From Panulirus ornatus (Eukaryota > Arthropoda > Malacostraca > Decapoda > Palinuridae): DNA of 64,000 nt. Numbering within the stretch: position 1 is the stretch's first letter; the number at the start of each line of letters is the position of its first letter. Made by a program: the position numbers and the translations under genes. Location: NCBI RefSeq assembly GCF_036320965.1, contig NC_092236.1, forward strand, positions 14,992,018 to 15,056,017, given 5' to 3'. The notes under the pieces are model-generated. The model was not told where the DNA came from and did not search any database. It was given only the letters and a program-made list of their open reading frames with translations. Shown here one piece after another: positions 25,683 to 38,069 of the stretch.

Positions 25683-27858
25683 GGGATTTTTCTCCTCTTT
25701 AAGTAACGTGCGACACTTCAGTTCATATTTCTAATCTCCTCAGGTTTTCCTTGCTTCTCTCATGGCAAAAATGAGATGTTTCCTGCCTCTCGTAAGTTTC
25801 GAGGTTGTCAGCAGTCGGTTTTGAGTTTCCATGTGGTCACAGGCGGACGCGAGAAGGATATCCGCTGGTTCCAGAACTCCTTGTGTGGTTGGTTTCCCTC
25901 GACAAAAAAGGAAAAAAAAAAAAGAAAAAGCGTCGTCTCTACTCCTGCTTGCGCGTCTCCGGTTGCTAGATACGTATCATTTTGAAGTCACACGCACGTT
26001 CTGGGCATGTCGGTCAGCTCCCGTCTTTTCCAAAGAAAAGTCTAGAATCTTTTACCTCGTGCAAGTTCTGTAAACTTAGATCTGTTTATCTCCCTACCTG
26101 GCGTAAACACCCAACTTAACGCAAGTAAAAAAGTAGATCTTCAAGTTCCTTAACCTAATTGTAGTGAACACTCTGTTATGAAGACTATTTATAATGTCCT
26201 TCGGTTTTCAAGGTCTGCCATCTCGATATCGTTAAGAAACTAAAGTATAAACAAAAGCAACATTTCCCAGTGGACTACAATACCCACATTGCCTTCCCAC
26301 GTGTAGCTTAGGGGTGGGGGGTGATACAGAGGGAGCCTTTTCGGTGCCCTTGACAACAGTTGCTTGTGGTTCCCACCCAATGAGGCGACGAGTACAGTTG
26401 TACCTAACAATGCGGATGATGCACAGGAAAGACGAGGAAACAGTCCATCAGTCATGATGCATCACTTGTAGCTGAGATACAGCGCCATCTCCAGAGGCTC
26501 CGTCATCGGTTATTCATAAATCGTACATATACTCACAAAGGGATGATCAGCGTGTTGAGTCTCCTACTGTATGTAGTTTCGGTGAGATATGAGCCACAGA
26601 CTCGAGCACTCCATACTGAAGAGATTGCCAGTTATCTTTCCCAGTCACATCTAGAACTTGTCTTTTCACAAGCGCTGGTGCTGTATGTCAGAAGGATTTT
26701 CTTACATCAAGCACCGATGTCGCCAGGAATAAAAATCAGACGAACTATAAATGTTACGAACTTGTTAAGGGTGAAGATGTGTGTCTATCAATTCTAAACC
26801 TCTATGGATAAAGTAGAGCCGTACAGAATTGGCCAATACCTGAAATGTAAGATGAATCCTTGCCGGAAATACAGAAAAAAGACAACACTTACCATCTCTT
26901 TACATGCGCTTGCTATGACTATCAGTGTGAAGGAGGACTCACTATCTCTCTTGGTTCTCCATCTCACGTAAAACCACAATATTACAAAGATGCAGCTTTT
27001 AAGGCTAGCATAGTGAGCAGACATAGGGCCAATAAGAGACAAGGGAGATCGTACCGTGATGATTCACAATATGTCATCACATCCATAAAGGAAAGGGGTA
27101 TATTGTGTAGTACTGAAGTATGTTAGGTATGCGAGTGGATTTCAAGTATGACAGCAATAGAGGTGAAGTGGAAGGTACTGTACCAAGAGAACGACTAGTA
27201 AGAACAGTTACGTAAGATTATTGTGAGAGTTGAGGATAAAAAGGGAAGCATCCAAGACTATTACCAGATGATCTGATGCAATGAGTTGAGGACTTTAGCT
27301 TCCTAGTAGAGTTCAGGCGGTCGAGTTGGATTTTGATACGAAAAGTATAAGAATTTAGAGCAATGGATTCATTGATGACAGAAGGATAAGTAATGGAGAT
27401 CGAAGTTTATTGATGACAGTCTTTGGTGAAAACTGGAATGCTGCTGTGTGAAAAGAAGAGATTTATGGTGACTCTAACTTCAGGAGGGAGAGGCAATTGT
27501 AGCAGATAGAGTTATCCATGTATTGCAATACCCGCGAGACTTGTCTTATGGCAAAGCAGAAGACGAGACGTGCGGGTGATATTCATATCATACAATGCTA
27601 TAAAGAGGGAAATGATGCAGGATATATAAACCAGAAAACAAGTTTGCCAAGAAAGAAAAATGATAGTAATGTGCCAGCTAAAATAACGACCATATAAGTA
27701 GAAAAAAGGAAGAAAATGGAAACATTACGGCCCAAAAGGAAACAAAATAGCATTGGTCAGTATCCAAGGACAGAGGAGATAGATAGAAAACGAGTTTTGA
27801 AAATCCTACGGCTGTGTTTTAGAGCATTTTTGGGCAAGGTCACCACTTCAAAAACAAT
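24619..27858. other. Divergent intergenic region between T1 and T2
   Basis: 3.2 kb with one CT array (25614) and a C run (24841). No third gene seen. Any shared enhancer of the T1/T2 pair would lie here, but no block repeated on both sides was found beyond the core promoters. Confidence 0.55.
25614..25678 (+). repeat. (CT)n between T1 and T2
   Basis: About 32 CT units in the divergent intergenic region. Confidence 0.95.
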
Positions 27859-27897
27859 GATAAGAAGATTATAGTACCCGCCTGGCCTGTATAAATA
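27859..27897 (+). promoter_or_regulatory. T2 core promoter: GATAAG plus TATAAATA
   Basis: GATAAG at 27859-27864 and TATAAATA at 27890-27897, 31 nt start to start; TATA to ATG is 44 nt. The sequence from TATA to ATG is nearly the same as in T3. Confidence 0.8.
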
Positions 27898-27933
27898 GCG
27901 ACGGCGTCAGCAGATCTTCACCAGATACCAGCC

Positions 27934-29100
27934 ATGAAGACCCTCGTGTTCTGCCTCCTCCTCGCTGGAGCCTTTGGTCAGTAACACCTTTAGGTTTCTC
28001 ACTAATAACTCTCTCCACAAGTTGGGTCGTTATCGCAATGCATTTCAAACATTGCTTGAAACATTTTGGATCATTTATAAGAGTTGTCATATACGGTACA
28101 TAATAACTGATGACAAATACTTCACGTTTTGGTACAGCCGCCCCCTCGGGCAAGCCCACGTTCCGCCGAGGTCTGAACAAGATCGTCGGTGGTACTGACG
28201 TCACCCCCGGTGAACTTCCCTATCAGCTGAGCTTCCAGGACATCTCCTGGGGCAGTGGCTACCACTTCTGCGGGGCTTCCATCTACAGTGAACACTGGGC
28301 CATCTGTGCTGGTCACTGTGTCCAGGGAGAGGACTTCAACAACCCGTATTACCTTCAAGTAAGTTAAAACATCAGTATAGTAATTGTTTAATGTTACTGT
28401 AAAATACATTAACAGTGTCCTTTCTGCTTGTTCGCTGCTTCACTCTAATGGAATATGTCGTTTACTTCTTGAAACGAAATCATAGTCTAAGGCTAGTTAA
28501 AAAGCATCATGTTGTAATATACACATTAAAAAATACTGATGCCTCTATTCCAAATCCTTACAGGTTGTAGCTGGTGAGCATAACATGGGTGTGAATGAAG
28601 GGAACGAACAGAAGGTTGTTCTCTCTAAAATCATCCAGCATGAGGACTACAACGGCTTCACCATCAGCAACGACGTCTCCCTCCTTAAATTTTCTCAACC
28701 CCTCACCTTCAACGAATTCGTCAGTGCCATTGCTATTCCAGCGCAGGGTCATTCTGCCAGCGGTGACTGTGTCGTCTCAGGCTGGGGTGCCCTCTCTGAG
28801 GGAGGCAGCAGCCCAAGTGTCCTACAGCAGGTGACTGTGCCCATCGTGTCTGACGCAGATTGCCGCGATGCTTACGGCCAGAGCGATATTGATGACTCCA
28901 TGATCTGCGCTGGTGTGCCAGAGGGCGGCAAGGACTCCTGCCAGGGTGACTCTGGCGGACCTCTGGCCTGCAGCGACACTGGGTCTCGCTACCTGGCTGG
29001 CATCGTGTCTTGGGGCTACGGCTGTGCCCGTCCAAACTACCCAGGCGTGTACTGCGAGGTGGCTTACTTCGTCGACTGGATCAAGGCAAATGCTGTGTAA
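27934..29100 (+). CDS. Trypsinogen T2 (S1 serine protease), 3 exons, 266 aa
   Basis: Secreted digestive trypsin precursor. Exons: 27934-27976, 28138-28358 and 28564-29100; introns are 161 and 205 bp with GT-AG ends. The signal peptide is [15 protein letters not shown], the propeptide ends GLNK (residue 29) and the mature enzyme starts [11 protein letters not shown]74, D125, S218 and pocket D212 are all present, as is the calcium loop [13 protein letters not shown] (Gly where T1, T3 and T4 have Asp). Other individual changes are WGSGYH at residues 52-57 and WGALSEGG in the autolysis-loop region. The ten mature-chain cysteines are arranged as in T1. Introns, promoter and about 130 bp of 3' flank match T3 closely, so these two are the youngest pair. 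Transcribed away from T1. Confidence 0.97.
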
Positions 29101-29143
29101 GGATTCTTTCTCTCTGAGAATGTTGGAAGTATATTCCGGCATC

Positions 29144-29149
29144 AATAAA
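29144..29149 (+). terminator. T2 poly(A) signal AATAAA
   Basis: Canonical AATAAA 44 nt after the T2 stop, in GGCATCAATAAAACC. It implies a 3' UTR of roughly 60 nt. Confidence 0.75.
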
Positions 29150-29583
29150 ACCATGCAAATTCACATATGTTTTCTCTCTTAAGACTCCCAGTAAAACAAA
29201 GTGATCTTGTTTTTTCAGCCTTGTGGGATATAAGCCTATATAACTAGACGATATTTGTAACCAATTGATATTGGTACTTTGTTCATCAGTTTTAATGTTA
29301 TTATCACCATTCATCAAACATGTTTAGTGAAAGTAAGTAAGATTCATGTAATATTTAAGAATTTATAGCAGAATTATTAAAGTGGCTTCGAGTCACTAAA
29401 CACTATTCGTCTCTTGTTTTGAAGGATACAAAATCTGTTCTTGAAACCCAAAGATTCTAAGAACATTTTATTTTCGAAAACATTAATGATTTCTGAACCT
29501 GTCGACGCTATTACTTGGGCTTTTTGTTAACACGATTTTGTGTTTCCGAAACAAACCTTTTTCAAAGTTAAAATAAAAATCGT

Positions 29584-29684
<101 letters not shown>

Positions 29685-29949
29685 ATATTATTCAAATAAT
29701 CCCCCACGTATCCTATTACTACTATATGCAACCAGTTTTGAAAATGATATAAAAGAAATGTGCTTTAAGTTAGAATGATCGTTGCCGGGGTACTGAACAA
29801 ACACAAGTATACGTTTCCACAAACAGTGACAAGAAGAGGATGTCAGAGCATTTTCCTGTGCTCCTTCTAATGTACACTTCCATAAGAATGATATATTTAC
29901 GTTATAATTGAAACATGATCCGTAAACTTACACAAAAAAAGGAAAAAAA

Positions 29950-31105
29950 ATTGAAGTGTGTGAAAGAAGAAAGTTAAGAGTAAATGTGAATAAGAGCAAG
30001 GTTAATGGGTACAGTAGGGTTGAGGGTCAAGTCATTTGGGAGTTAAGTTTCAATGGAGAAAAACTGGAGGAAGTAAAGTGTTTTAGATATTTGGGAGTGG
30101 ATCTGGCAGCGAATGGAACCATGGAAGCGGAGGTGAATCATAGGGTGGGGGAGGGGGTGAAAATCCTGGGAGCATTGAAGAATGTGTGGAAGTCGAGAAC
30201 ATTATCTCGGAAAGCAAAAATGGGTATGTTTGAAGGAATAGTGGTTCCAACAATGTTGTATGGTTGCGAGGCGTGGGCTATGGATAGAGTTGTGCGCAGG
30301 AGGGTGGATGTGCTGGAAATTAGATGTTTGAGGACAATGTGTGGTGTGAGGTGGTTTGATCGAGTAAGTAATGTAAGGGTAAGAGAGATGTGTGGAAATA
30401 AAAAGAGCGTGGTTGAGAGAGCAGAAGAGGGTGTTTTGAAGTGGTTTGGGCACATGGAGAGAATGAGTGAGGAAAGATTGACCAAGAGGATGTATGTGTC
30501 GGAGGTGGAAGGAACGAGGAGAAGTGGGAGACCAAATTGCAGGTGGAAAGATGGAGTGAAAAAGATTTTGTGTGATCGGGGCCTGAACATGCAGGAGGGT
30601 GAAAGGCGGGCAAGGAATAGAGTGAATTGGATCGATGTGGTATACCGGGGTTGACGTGCTGTCAGTGGATTGAATCAGGGCATGTGAAGCGTCTGAGGTA
30701 AACCATGGAAAGTTGTGTGGGGCCTGGATGTGGAAAGGGAGCTGTGGTTTCGGGCATTATTGCATGACAGCTGGAGACTGAGTGTGAATGAATGGGGCCT
30801 TTGTTATCTTTTCCTAGCGCTACCTCGCACACATGAGGGGGGAGGGGGATGGTATTCCAAGTGTGGCGAGGTGGCGATGGGAATGAATAAAGGCAGGCAG
30901 TGTGAATTGTGTGCATGGGTACATATATATGTGTCTGTGTGTGTATATATATGTGTACATTGAGATGTATGGGTGTCTATGTTTGCGTGTGTGGACGTGT
31001 GTGTATATACATGTGTATGGGGGTGGGTTGGGCCATTTCTTTCTTCTGTTTCCTTGCGCTACCTCGCACATGCGGGAGACAGCGACAAAGCAAAATAAAT
31101 AATAA
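29950..31105 (+). mobile_element. 5'-truncated RTE-like LINE with C-terminal reverse transcriptase and 3' UTR
   Basis: 29956-30654 is an uninterrupted 232-codon frame for the end of a non-LTR reverse transcriptase: RVNVNKSKV, FRYLGVDLAANGTMEAEV, VPTMLYGCEAW, VLEIRCLRTMCGVR, LKWFGHMERM and RRSGRPNCRWKDGV occur in the order usual for RTE-type elements. The part upstream of VCERRKL is missing, as expected from incomplete reverse transcription. The 3' UTR (30655-31105) has two GCGCTACCTCGCAC motifs about 230 bp apart and ends in an A-rich stretch running into (TA)n. The open frame suggests a fairly recent insertion. Clade assignment is from memory of motifs. Confidence 0.85.
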
Positions 31106-31108
31106 ACA

Positions 31109-32110
<1,002 letters not shown>

Positions 32111-33463
32111 CCTCACATCGATTGGTATGATGATAGTTTAATTCTTTCATGGTGATCTGAGTAATAGTGAATATAAGAGCAAACATTGGTGAGTTTTAGT
32201 CTCATTTCATCAACACTCTTCCCAGAGCGTTGCATTGAGCAATCAGCGAATGGAAACTGTGAAGCAGATATTGCTCCTTCCATAATCATCTTGTAACCTT
32301 TGATGATGTCTTTTTGAAAACTACCAGGTTTTCGAATTCTCTGGAATACTGTCAGAGACACTGTAAGTTGGTATGACTCTAAGTGTTGTGAGGTAGTATC
32401 AATTGAATCATACACGCAGTTTAGTGGCAGGTGACGAGATCCCACTGGGTGCAGTCAAAAACAGACATGTGCTATTGCAAGAGACTTTCACAGGAAGATG
32501 GCCTTCATTTGATAGGGAAACCCAGTGCTTCCTCCGACCTACATCTCCGTAGCTAAGATATCAGGGCGAAGGTGAATATGTGGGGAAATAGCTGGCTTTA
32601 CCACTCTGGCTGCTGCGATATAAGAGGGACTTCGACCGCAGGCAGACTTCAAGGACGTGAGCAATAGTGCGACTGAAAATCTCATCGACCAAACGATGGT
32701 TTTTAAGGTCTGTAGAATTATTTCTAACCAGACCTACTAGTTGTCCTTAGTTTATGACTTTACATTACCGATTCATTGTGATCTACTTTCATTAAGAATA
32801 TCCCAACTACCGAGACAAAAACGTTAGGGGTAAGATCTGCGTCTATAAGAACACCCTCTATGCAGTATTACATGTAGAAGTTAGGATTCTTCTACAAGAG
32901 CCGAAACCTAATTATGGTAAGTTTCATTTTTGGATAAAGGTCACCACGACAGTATGGCCAGATATGGTGAATGCATAGAAGACTTTCATCTGGTGCAACA
33001 GTTACTTGGTTGTGTCAGAGGAAACGAATAATGTTATAACACCACACGTTTGATTAAGTGGATTTTCATATCACGATTTCTTGGATGCGAAGAGGTAGTA
33101 GTAGAGGGTGAAAGAAACGAGCTTGAAAGTATAATAGCAGAGTAACTGAGGCGATCATTAAGGCAAACTATGTCATCAGGTTGACAGAAGTGATGATACC
33201 GGTACAACATTAGTGTCATGGGAGGAGAAGAAAAAAGAGAGATGTTTAAATCAACAGAAGTGATTCAAACGTTTTCGAGTTTCACATGTAACGTGTCCAT
33301 CCTTTATATGCTTTCCCTCTGGTGAAGAAAGTAATATATCTGATCGTATCTTAGTTTCCAGGCTTCACTTCCACCTCCTGAGTAATCTTGTTCCCTTAAC
33401 CAATAGTATGATACTATGGAGCCCAAGAGAAGACCGTTGTTTGAGTTTTGGCAGATCACTTCC

Positions 33464-33553
<90 letters not shown>

Positions 33554-34431
33554 GTAATACATAGAACGAAAAATAGTCACACAAGAAAAAAAAGAAATTA
33601 TAGAAGTTTAAAAAGTCTTACCTGAAACAACCTGACCTTCTTATTTAAGTATAGAAGTGGAGAAACTTGTGTGGTACTGAAGTACGATTAAAACAAAAGA
33701 GAAACACAAATATTCACGGTGATAAAAGTGAGGTGGATTGTTTTGCATCGACTGCGATGAAACTGAATGCAGTCGCGTAATATTTGTGCAAGATATGAGA
33801 ACAAGACGCGAAGTGTTTATAAAGACAGTCTTAATTAAGTGTCAAGATGGTTTACTTCATTGTGCAGATGAGACACAAGTCAAGCAAGTGACCGTACAAG
33901 TTAATCATCACGGAAACATGAAGGACCACGCAGGAGTGTTGGTAAACAAGTGAAGCGTTAGGTCACTGGATTAAATGATGGCTGAGGAAAATCAGAAGAC
34001 ATGCGCTTTTGTTGAATATGGTTCATGAAAGGTGGAATTCATTGAGCAGAGAACTGAAATAGAGATCAGCAACCAGCAGGAGGTACAGAGATTTCCCTCT
34101 CACAGTGGACATGAGATTGACTCTCAGGCAAAGGAGTGGTCAGGATGCCCAGAAAGTATCGTTTGTGAAAGGCAGCAAAGAAACGAATCAGGTAATAGAC
34201 CTAAATGAGAAGACAGCTTCTGTGCCAAGAGAATCAATACAACTGGTAAAATACTAGCTCATTATACGCAAATGATGATCAAACATTTACGAGTGCGTTG
34301 AGTGGGTGGTATGCGAGGACAACGGGCGAAAAAAATGAAAATCAGATAAGATAGATATATGAACTTGGAAATACCCACAACAGTATGTGAGTACAGCTAG
34401 GGCAGAGTTATCACAAAATAAAAAAAAAAAG
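32111..34431. other. Unassigned DNA upstream of T3
   Basis: 32113-32445 is open on the minus strand (FQRIRKPGSFQKDIIKGYK) just behind the Penelope-like relic and could belong to it. The rest, including 33738-33953, is not recognised. Confidence 0.5.
33468..33549 (+). repeat. (CT)n upstream of T3
   Basis: About 40 CT units, 0.96 kb before the T3 start. Confidence 0.95.
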
Positions 34432-34469
34432 GATAAGAAGTGTAGAGAACCCAAGTGCCTGTATAAATA
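34432..34469 (+). promoter_or_regulatory. T3 core promoter: GATAAG plus TATAAATA
   Basis: GATAAG at 34432-34437 and TATAAATA at 34462-34469, 30 nt start to start; TATA to ATG is 44 nt. Similarity to the T2 promoter fades just upstream of GATAAG, where an A-rich run begins. Confidence 0.8.
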
Positions 34470-34505
34470 GCGACGGTGTCAGTAGATCTTCACCAGATAC
34501 CAGCC

Positions 34506-35673
34506 ATGAAGACCCTCGTGTTCTGCCTCCTCCTCGCTGGAGCCTTTGGTCAGTAACACCTTTAGGTTTCTCACTAATAACTCTCTCTCCAAGTTGGGTC
34601 GTTATCGCAATGCATTTCAAACATTGCTTGATACATTTTGGATCATTTATAAGAGTTGTCATATACGGTACATAATAACTGATGACAAATACTTCACGTT
34701 TTGGTACAGCCGCCCCCTCGGGCAAGCCCACGTTCCGCCGAGGTCTGAACAAGATCGTCGGTGGTACTGACGTCACCCCCGGTGACCGTCCCTACCAGCT
34801 GAGCTTCCAGGACATCTCCTGGGGCAGTGCCTTCCACTTCTGCGGGGCTTCCATCTACAGTGAACATTGGGCTATCTGTGCTGGTCACTGTGTCCAGGGA
34901 GACGACTTCAACAACCCGGATTACCTTCAAGTAAGTTAAAACATCAGCATAGTAATTGTTTAATGTTACTGTAAAATACATTAACAGTGTCCTTTCTGCT
35001 TGTTCGCTGCTTCACTGCAATGGAATCTGTCGTTTACTTCTTGAAACGTAATCATAGTCCAGAGGCTAGTTAAAAAGCATCATGTTGTATTATAGACATT
35101 AAGGATTACTGATGCATCTATTCCAAATCCTTACAGGTGGTAGCTGGTGAGCATAACATGGACGTGAATGAAGGGAACGAACAGGCAGTTGTTCTCTCTA
35201 AGATCATCCAGCATGAGGACTACAACGGCTTCACCATCAGCAACGACATCTCCCTCCTTAAATTTTCTCAACCCCTCACCTTCAACAAATTCGTCGAGGC
35301 CATTGATATTCCAGCGAAGGGTCATTCTGCCAGCGGTGACTGTGTTGTCTCAGGTTGGGGCACCACTACTGAGGGAGGCAGCAGCCCAAATGTCCTACAG
35401 CAGGTGACTGTGCCCATCGTGTCTGACGCAGAGTGCCGCGATGCTTACGGCCAGAACGAAATTGATGACTCCATGATCTGCGCTGGTGTGCCAGAGGGCG
35501 GCAAGGACTCCTGCCAGGGTGACTCTGGCGGACCTCTGGCCTGCAGCGACACTGGGTCCCTCTACCTGGCTGGCATCGTGTCTTGGGGCTACGGCTGTGC
35601 CCGTCCAAACTACCCAGGCGTGTACTGCGAGGTGGCTTACTTCGTCGACTGGATCAAGGCAAATGCTGTATAG
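34506..35673 (+). CDS. Trypsinogen T3 (S1 serine protease), 3 exons, 266 aa
   Basis: Secreted digestive trypsin precursor. Exons: 34506-34548, 34710-34930 and 35137-35673; introns of 161 and 206 bp are almost the same as those of T2. Signal peptide, propeptide and IVGG start are as in T2. Triad H74/D125/S218, pocket D212, calcium loop [13 protein letters not shown] and the ten mature-chain cysteines including C71 and C252 are intact. Differences from T2 cluster on surface loops: PGDRPYQ for [21 protein letters not shown] for [14 protein letters not shown], and WGTTTEGG. These include charge changes, so pH or substrate preference may differ (inference). A LINE 3' fragment lies about 180 bp downstream on the opposite strand. 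Confidence 0.97.
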
Positions 35674-35712
35674 GCATTCTTTTCAAGAATGTTGACTGTG
35701 TGAGCTGGTATC

Positions 35713-35718
35713 AGTAAA
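35713..35718 (+). terminator. Candidate T3 poly(A) signal AGTAAA
   Basis: Variant hexamer AGTAAA 40 nt after the T3 stop, in GGTATCAGTAAAATTT. It aligns with the AATAAA of T2. Confidence 0.55.
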
Positions 35719-35851
35719 ATTTTAAGATTCTTCTCGATTTTACCCATTATATTTCCCAATTAGCTCATGTTTAAGTAATCTTGTTTTTCGGGCTTGTGAA
35801 AATTATATCTGTGCGTTATTTTTTTTTTTCTTTTATTCTTGAAATTAATCA

Positions 35852-36196
35852 CCGTTTCCCGTGTTAGCGAGGCAGCACTATGAATAGCCCAAGAAAAGGC
35901 CATATCCGCTTATATCCATTCTCTAGATGTCATGTGTAATACACCGAAACCACAATTCTCTAGCCACAACCAGGCCCCACAAACCTTTCTATGGTTTACC
36001 CCGGACACTTCACATTCCCTGGTTTTGTCAATTGATATCACATCGACCCCTGTATATCATAGCGTTCCAGTTCGCCCTATCCCATGCCTTTCACCCTCTT
36101 GCATATTCAGACCCCGTCGCTCAAAATCATTTTCATTTCATCCTTCCATCTCAAGATTTGGTCTCCATGTTCTCTTTGTTGATACTGCTGATGTAT
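35852..36196 (-). mobile_element. Truncated 3' end of the same LINE, behind T3
   Basis: Its reverse complement matches 30495-30835 of the LINE: end of the coding region (RGLNMQEGER), then GTAAACCATAGAAAGG, GGGGCCTGG and the GCTGCCTCGCTAACACGGG tail. The frame carries stops. It starts about 180 bp after the T3 stop, antisense to it. Confidence 0.8.
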
Positions 36197-36780
36197 TTTG
36201 CAACTACGGTTGTATCATATTATCATCTGTATGTACATAATAATTCGTCTCCAACTGCAAGAAATGATGACTAAATATGTTGCATCATAGATTTTATGGA
36301 AGATTTGTGAAAATGAAATGATTTAGAAACTTAATCGTCGGAGGCTAAGAAGTATATAATCATGAAAGTTTCCTAAACGTTTATCTTAGAATTTTTAAAG
36401 GAAATGCAGTTGATAGTAAGATAAAACATTCACATATTAAAATCAAGCACTCAATGAAGATTTTTTTGAAAATGCATATATTCTTTTCTCATCTTATCTC
36501 TAAACATAACCAATTACCTGCCAGGAAAATGAGGAATGCCTTTTCTAATACATTTCGCAACTCTTATATAGTCAGCAACAACGAACAGGCTAACGAGAAG
36601 GAGACATGAAGCTGGGAAAAAGCACACCTCCATTCTTCCCTGTGGAGTTTTCCATTTCCCACTCACCAAAAAAAGAAAATGAATAGCCTTAAAAAAAAAG
36701 AAGCAAATGCTTCACGCGACAGAATCCACCCACAGGCTTTTACCCGGCACAGTACTTGAGTGTTTTCTAGCCCACTGATA

Positions 36781-37042
36781 TGGTCTTGTCCACCTCCAGC
36801 TGGTTGCTGGAGGCGTCTGAGGGAGGTGAGCACCCTGGGTGTGAGTTACCTCCTGACCGCCTCCTTCCTCATTGTGGTGGCTGCCGCGGGTGATTCTCCC
36901 GGGACCCCTGCCTCTGCGACTGGCACCCACCGTGTCGCTGGTGGCGCTAATGCCACAGGTGATTCCCAAACTCAGGTGTTCGCTTCTGCTTCCTCTCCCA
37001 CGCCACCTCAGGGAGGAGGGAGAGGGCGGTCCGTGAGCCATT
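36781..37042 (+). repeat. 262-bp dispersed repeat, copy 1 (inverted relative to 42590)
   Basis: Starts TGGTCTTGTCCACCTCCAGC and ends near GAGCCATT. It matches the reverse complement of 42590-42853 with scattered substitutions, about nine in ten bases agreeing. GC-rich with an open frame (TLGVSYLLTASF ... ATGTHRVAGGAN). Protein-level similarity is high, but changes are not obviously limited to silent sites. I do not recognise the family. Confidence 0.85.
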
Positions 37043-37224
37043 TACATATCATGAAAGGGTGTAGACTTCTTTATGTTCGTGCACAACTACTATACTGTAA
37101 AAGTATCTCTTTACACCTTTTTTTTTATATAAGTTTCTTACTTTCACATTATATCCACTGCTTAGTCTGTCCCTATTTTTTCTTCTTCTTTCTTTCTTTC
37201 TTGTTGTTGTTTCTCTGTATGTGT

Positions 37225-37325
37225 AATTACTAGTTGTATGTTACGGGGAGAGAGTTATATACTCAATTTGCCCCGTCTCTTAACCTTGTATGACTGTAAC
37301 ATGTCTTTAGTCCTGTGTATATATG
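37225..37325 (-). mobile_element. SINE 3' tail fragment
   Basis: Minus strand has AAAGACATGTTACAG, TTAAGAGACGGGGC and CTCTCTCCCCGTAACATAC, matching the tail of 57725-57985. It adjoins a (CA)n array. Confidence 0.65.
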
Positions 37326-37331
37326 CATAGA

Positions 37332-37335
<4 letters not shown>

Positions 37336-37411
<76 letters not shown>

Positions 37412-37418
37412 CACACAC
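37336..37418 (+). repeat. (CA)n beside a SINE tail
   Basis: CA array with one CACG interruption. Confidence 0.95.
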
Positions 37419-37991
37419 CAATCTAAGGGAAATGTGTCTGTGTGAGCCTTTGTTATCTTCGTGTATGTATGGGGATCACAGAGAAGACTGACATTCACGT
37501 TTCCTGACAGAGGGAAATTTGAGAAGAGAATAGAGATCATTTGAGGTGTACGACAGTACGAAGTATCAAAGCGGCCTCCCTTCCTTGGGTTAGGCTGGAG
37601 CACTGACATGCATCGAAGGAGAGGCAGAAGGAAGATTTTTCCGTCGAGCGCAGACACAATCTCGGATGGCACACTCCGTCAGGGAAAACGGAAGATATAC
37701 CATTTACTGATTATACCTCATTCATCTGTTGAACGAGAGTGGAGTGCTTTTTTCACAGAGTCATGGAGAATATATGGAAATGTCACATGATGAGGGAGGG
37801 TAAATCCAACAGGAACGGAGAATAGAAATAGTCGAGAGTGAAAATCACACCTTAGTAATTACATGGCAAACACCAGACCAGTGGGTTAGCAAGCAATGGC
37901 ATCGTTAAACGAATACGTAGAGATGGTCAATAAACTTAGAAATGCCCTCGGTATTACGTGCAAGCAGGTGTGTCGTAGTCGCCATGATAAT

Positions 37992-38032
37992 GATAAGACA
38001 TGTGCGGCGTATCCGCCTATGGTGTATAAAAT
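37992..38032 (+). promoter_or_regulatory. T4 core promoter: GATAAG plus TATAAAAT
   Basis: GATAAG at 37992-37997, next to a second GATAA at 37986-37990, and TATAAAAT at 38025-38032. The spacing is 33 nt start to start, and TATA to ATG is 45 nt. The intervening bases differ from the other promoters, so both motifs have been kept against a diverged background. Confidence 0.78.
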
Positions 38033-38069
38033 GATGGCGGGGTGAATGCGTCTTCACCAGAGACCAGCC

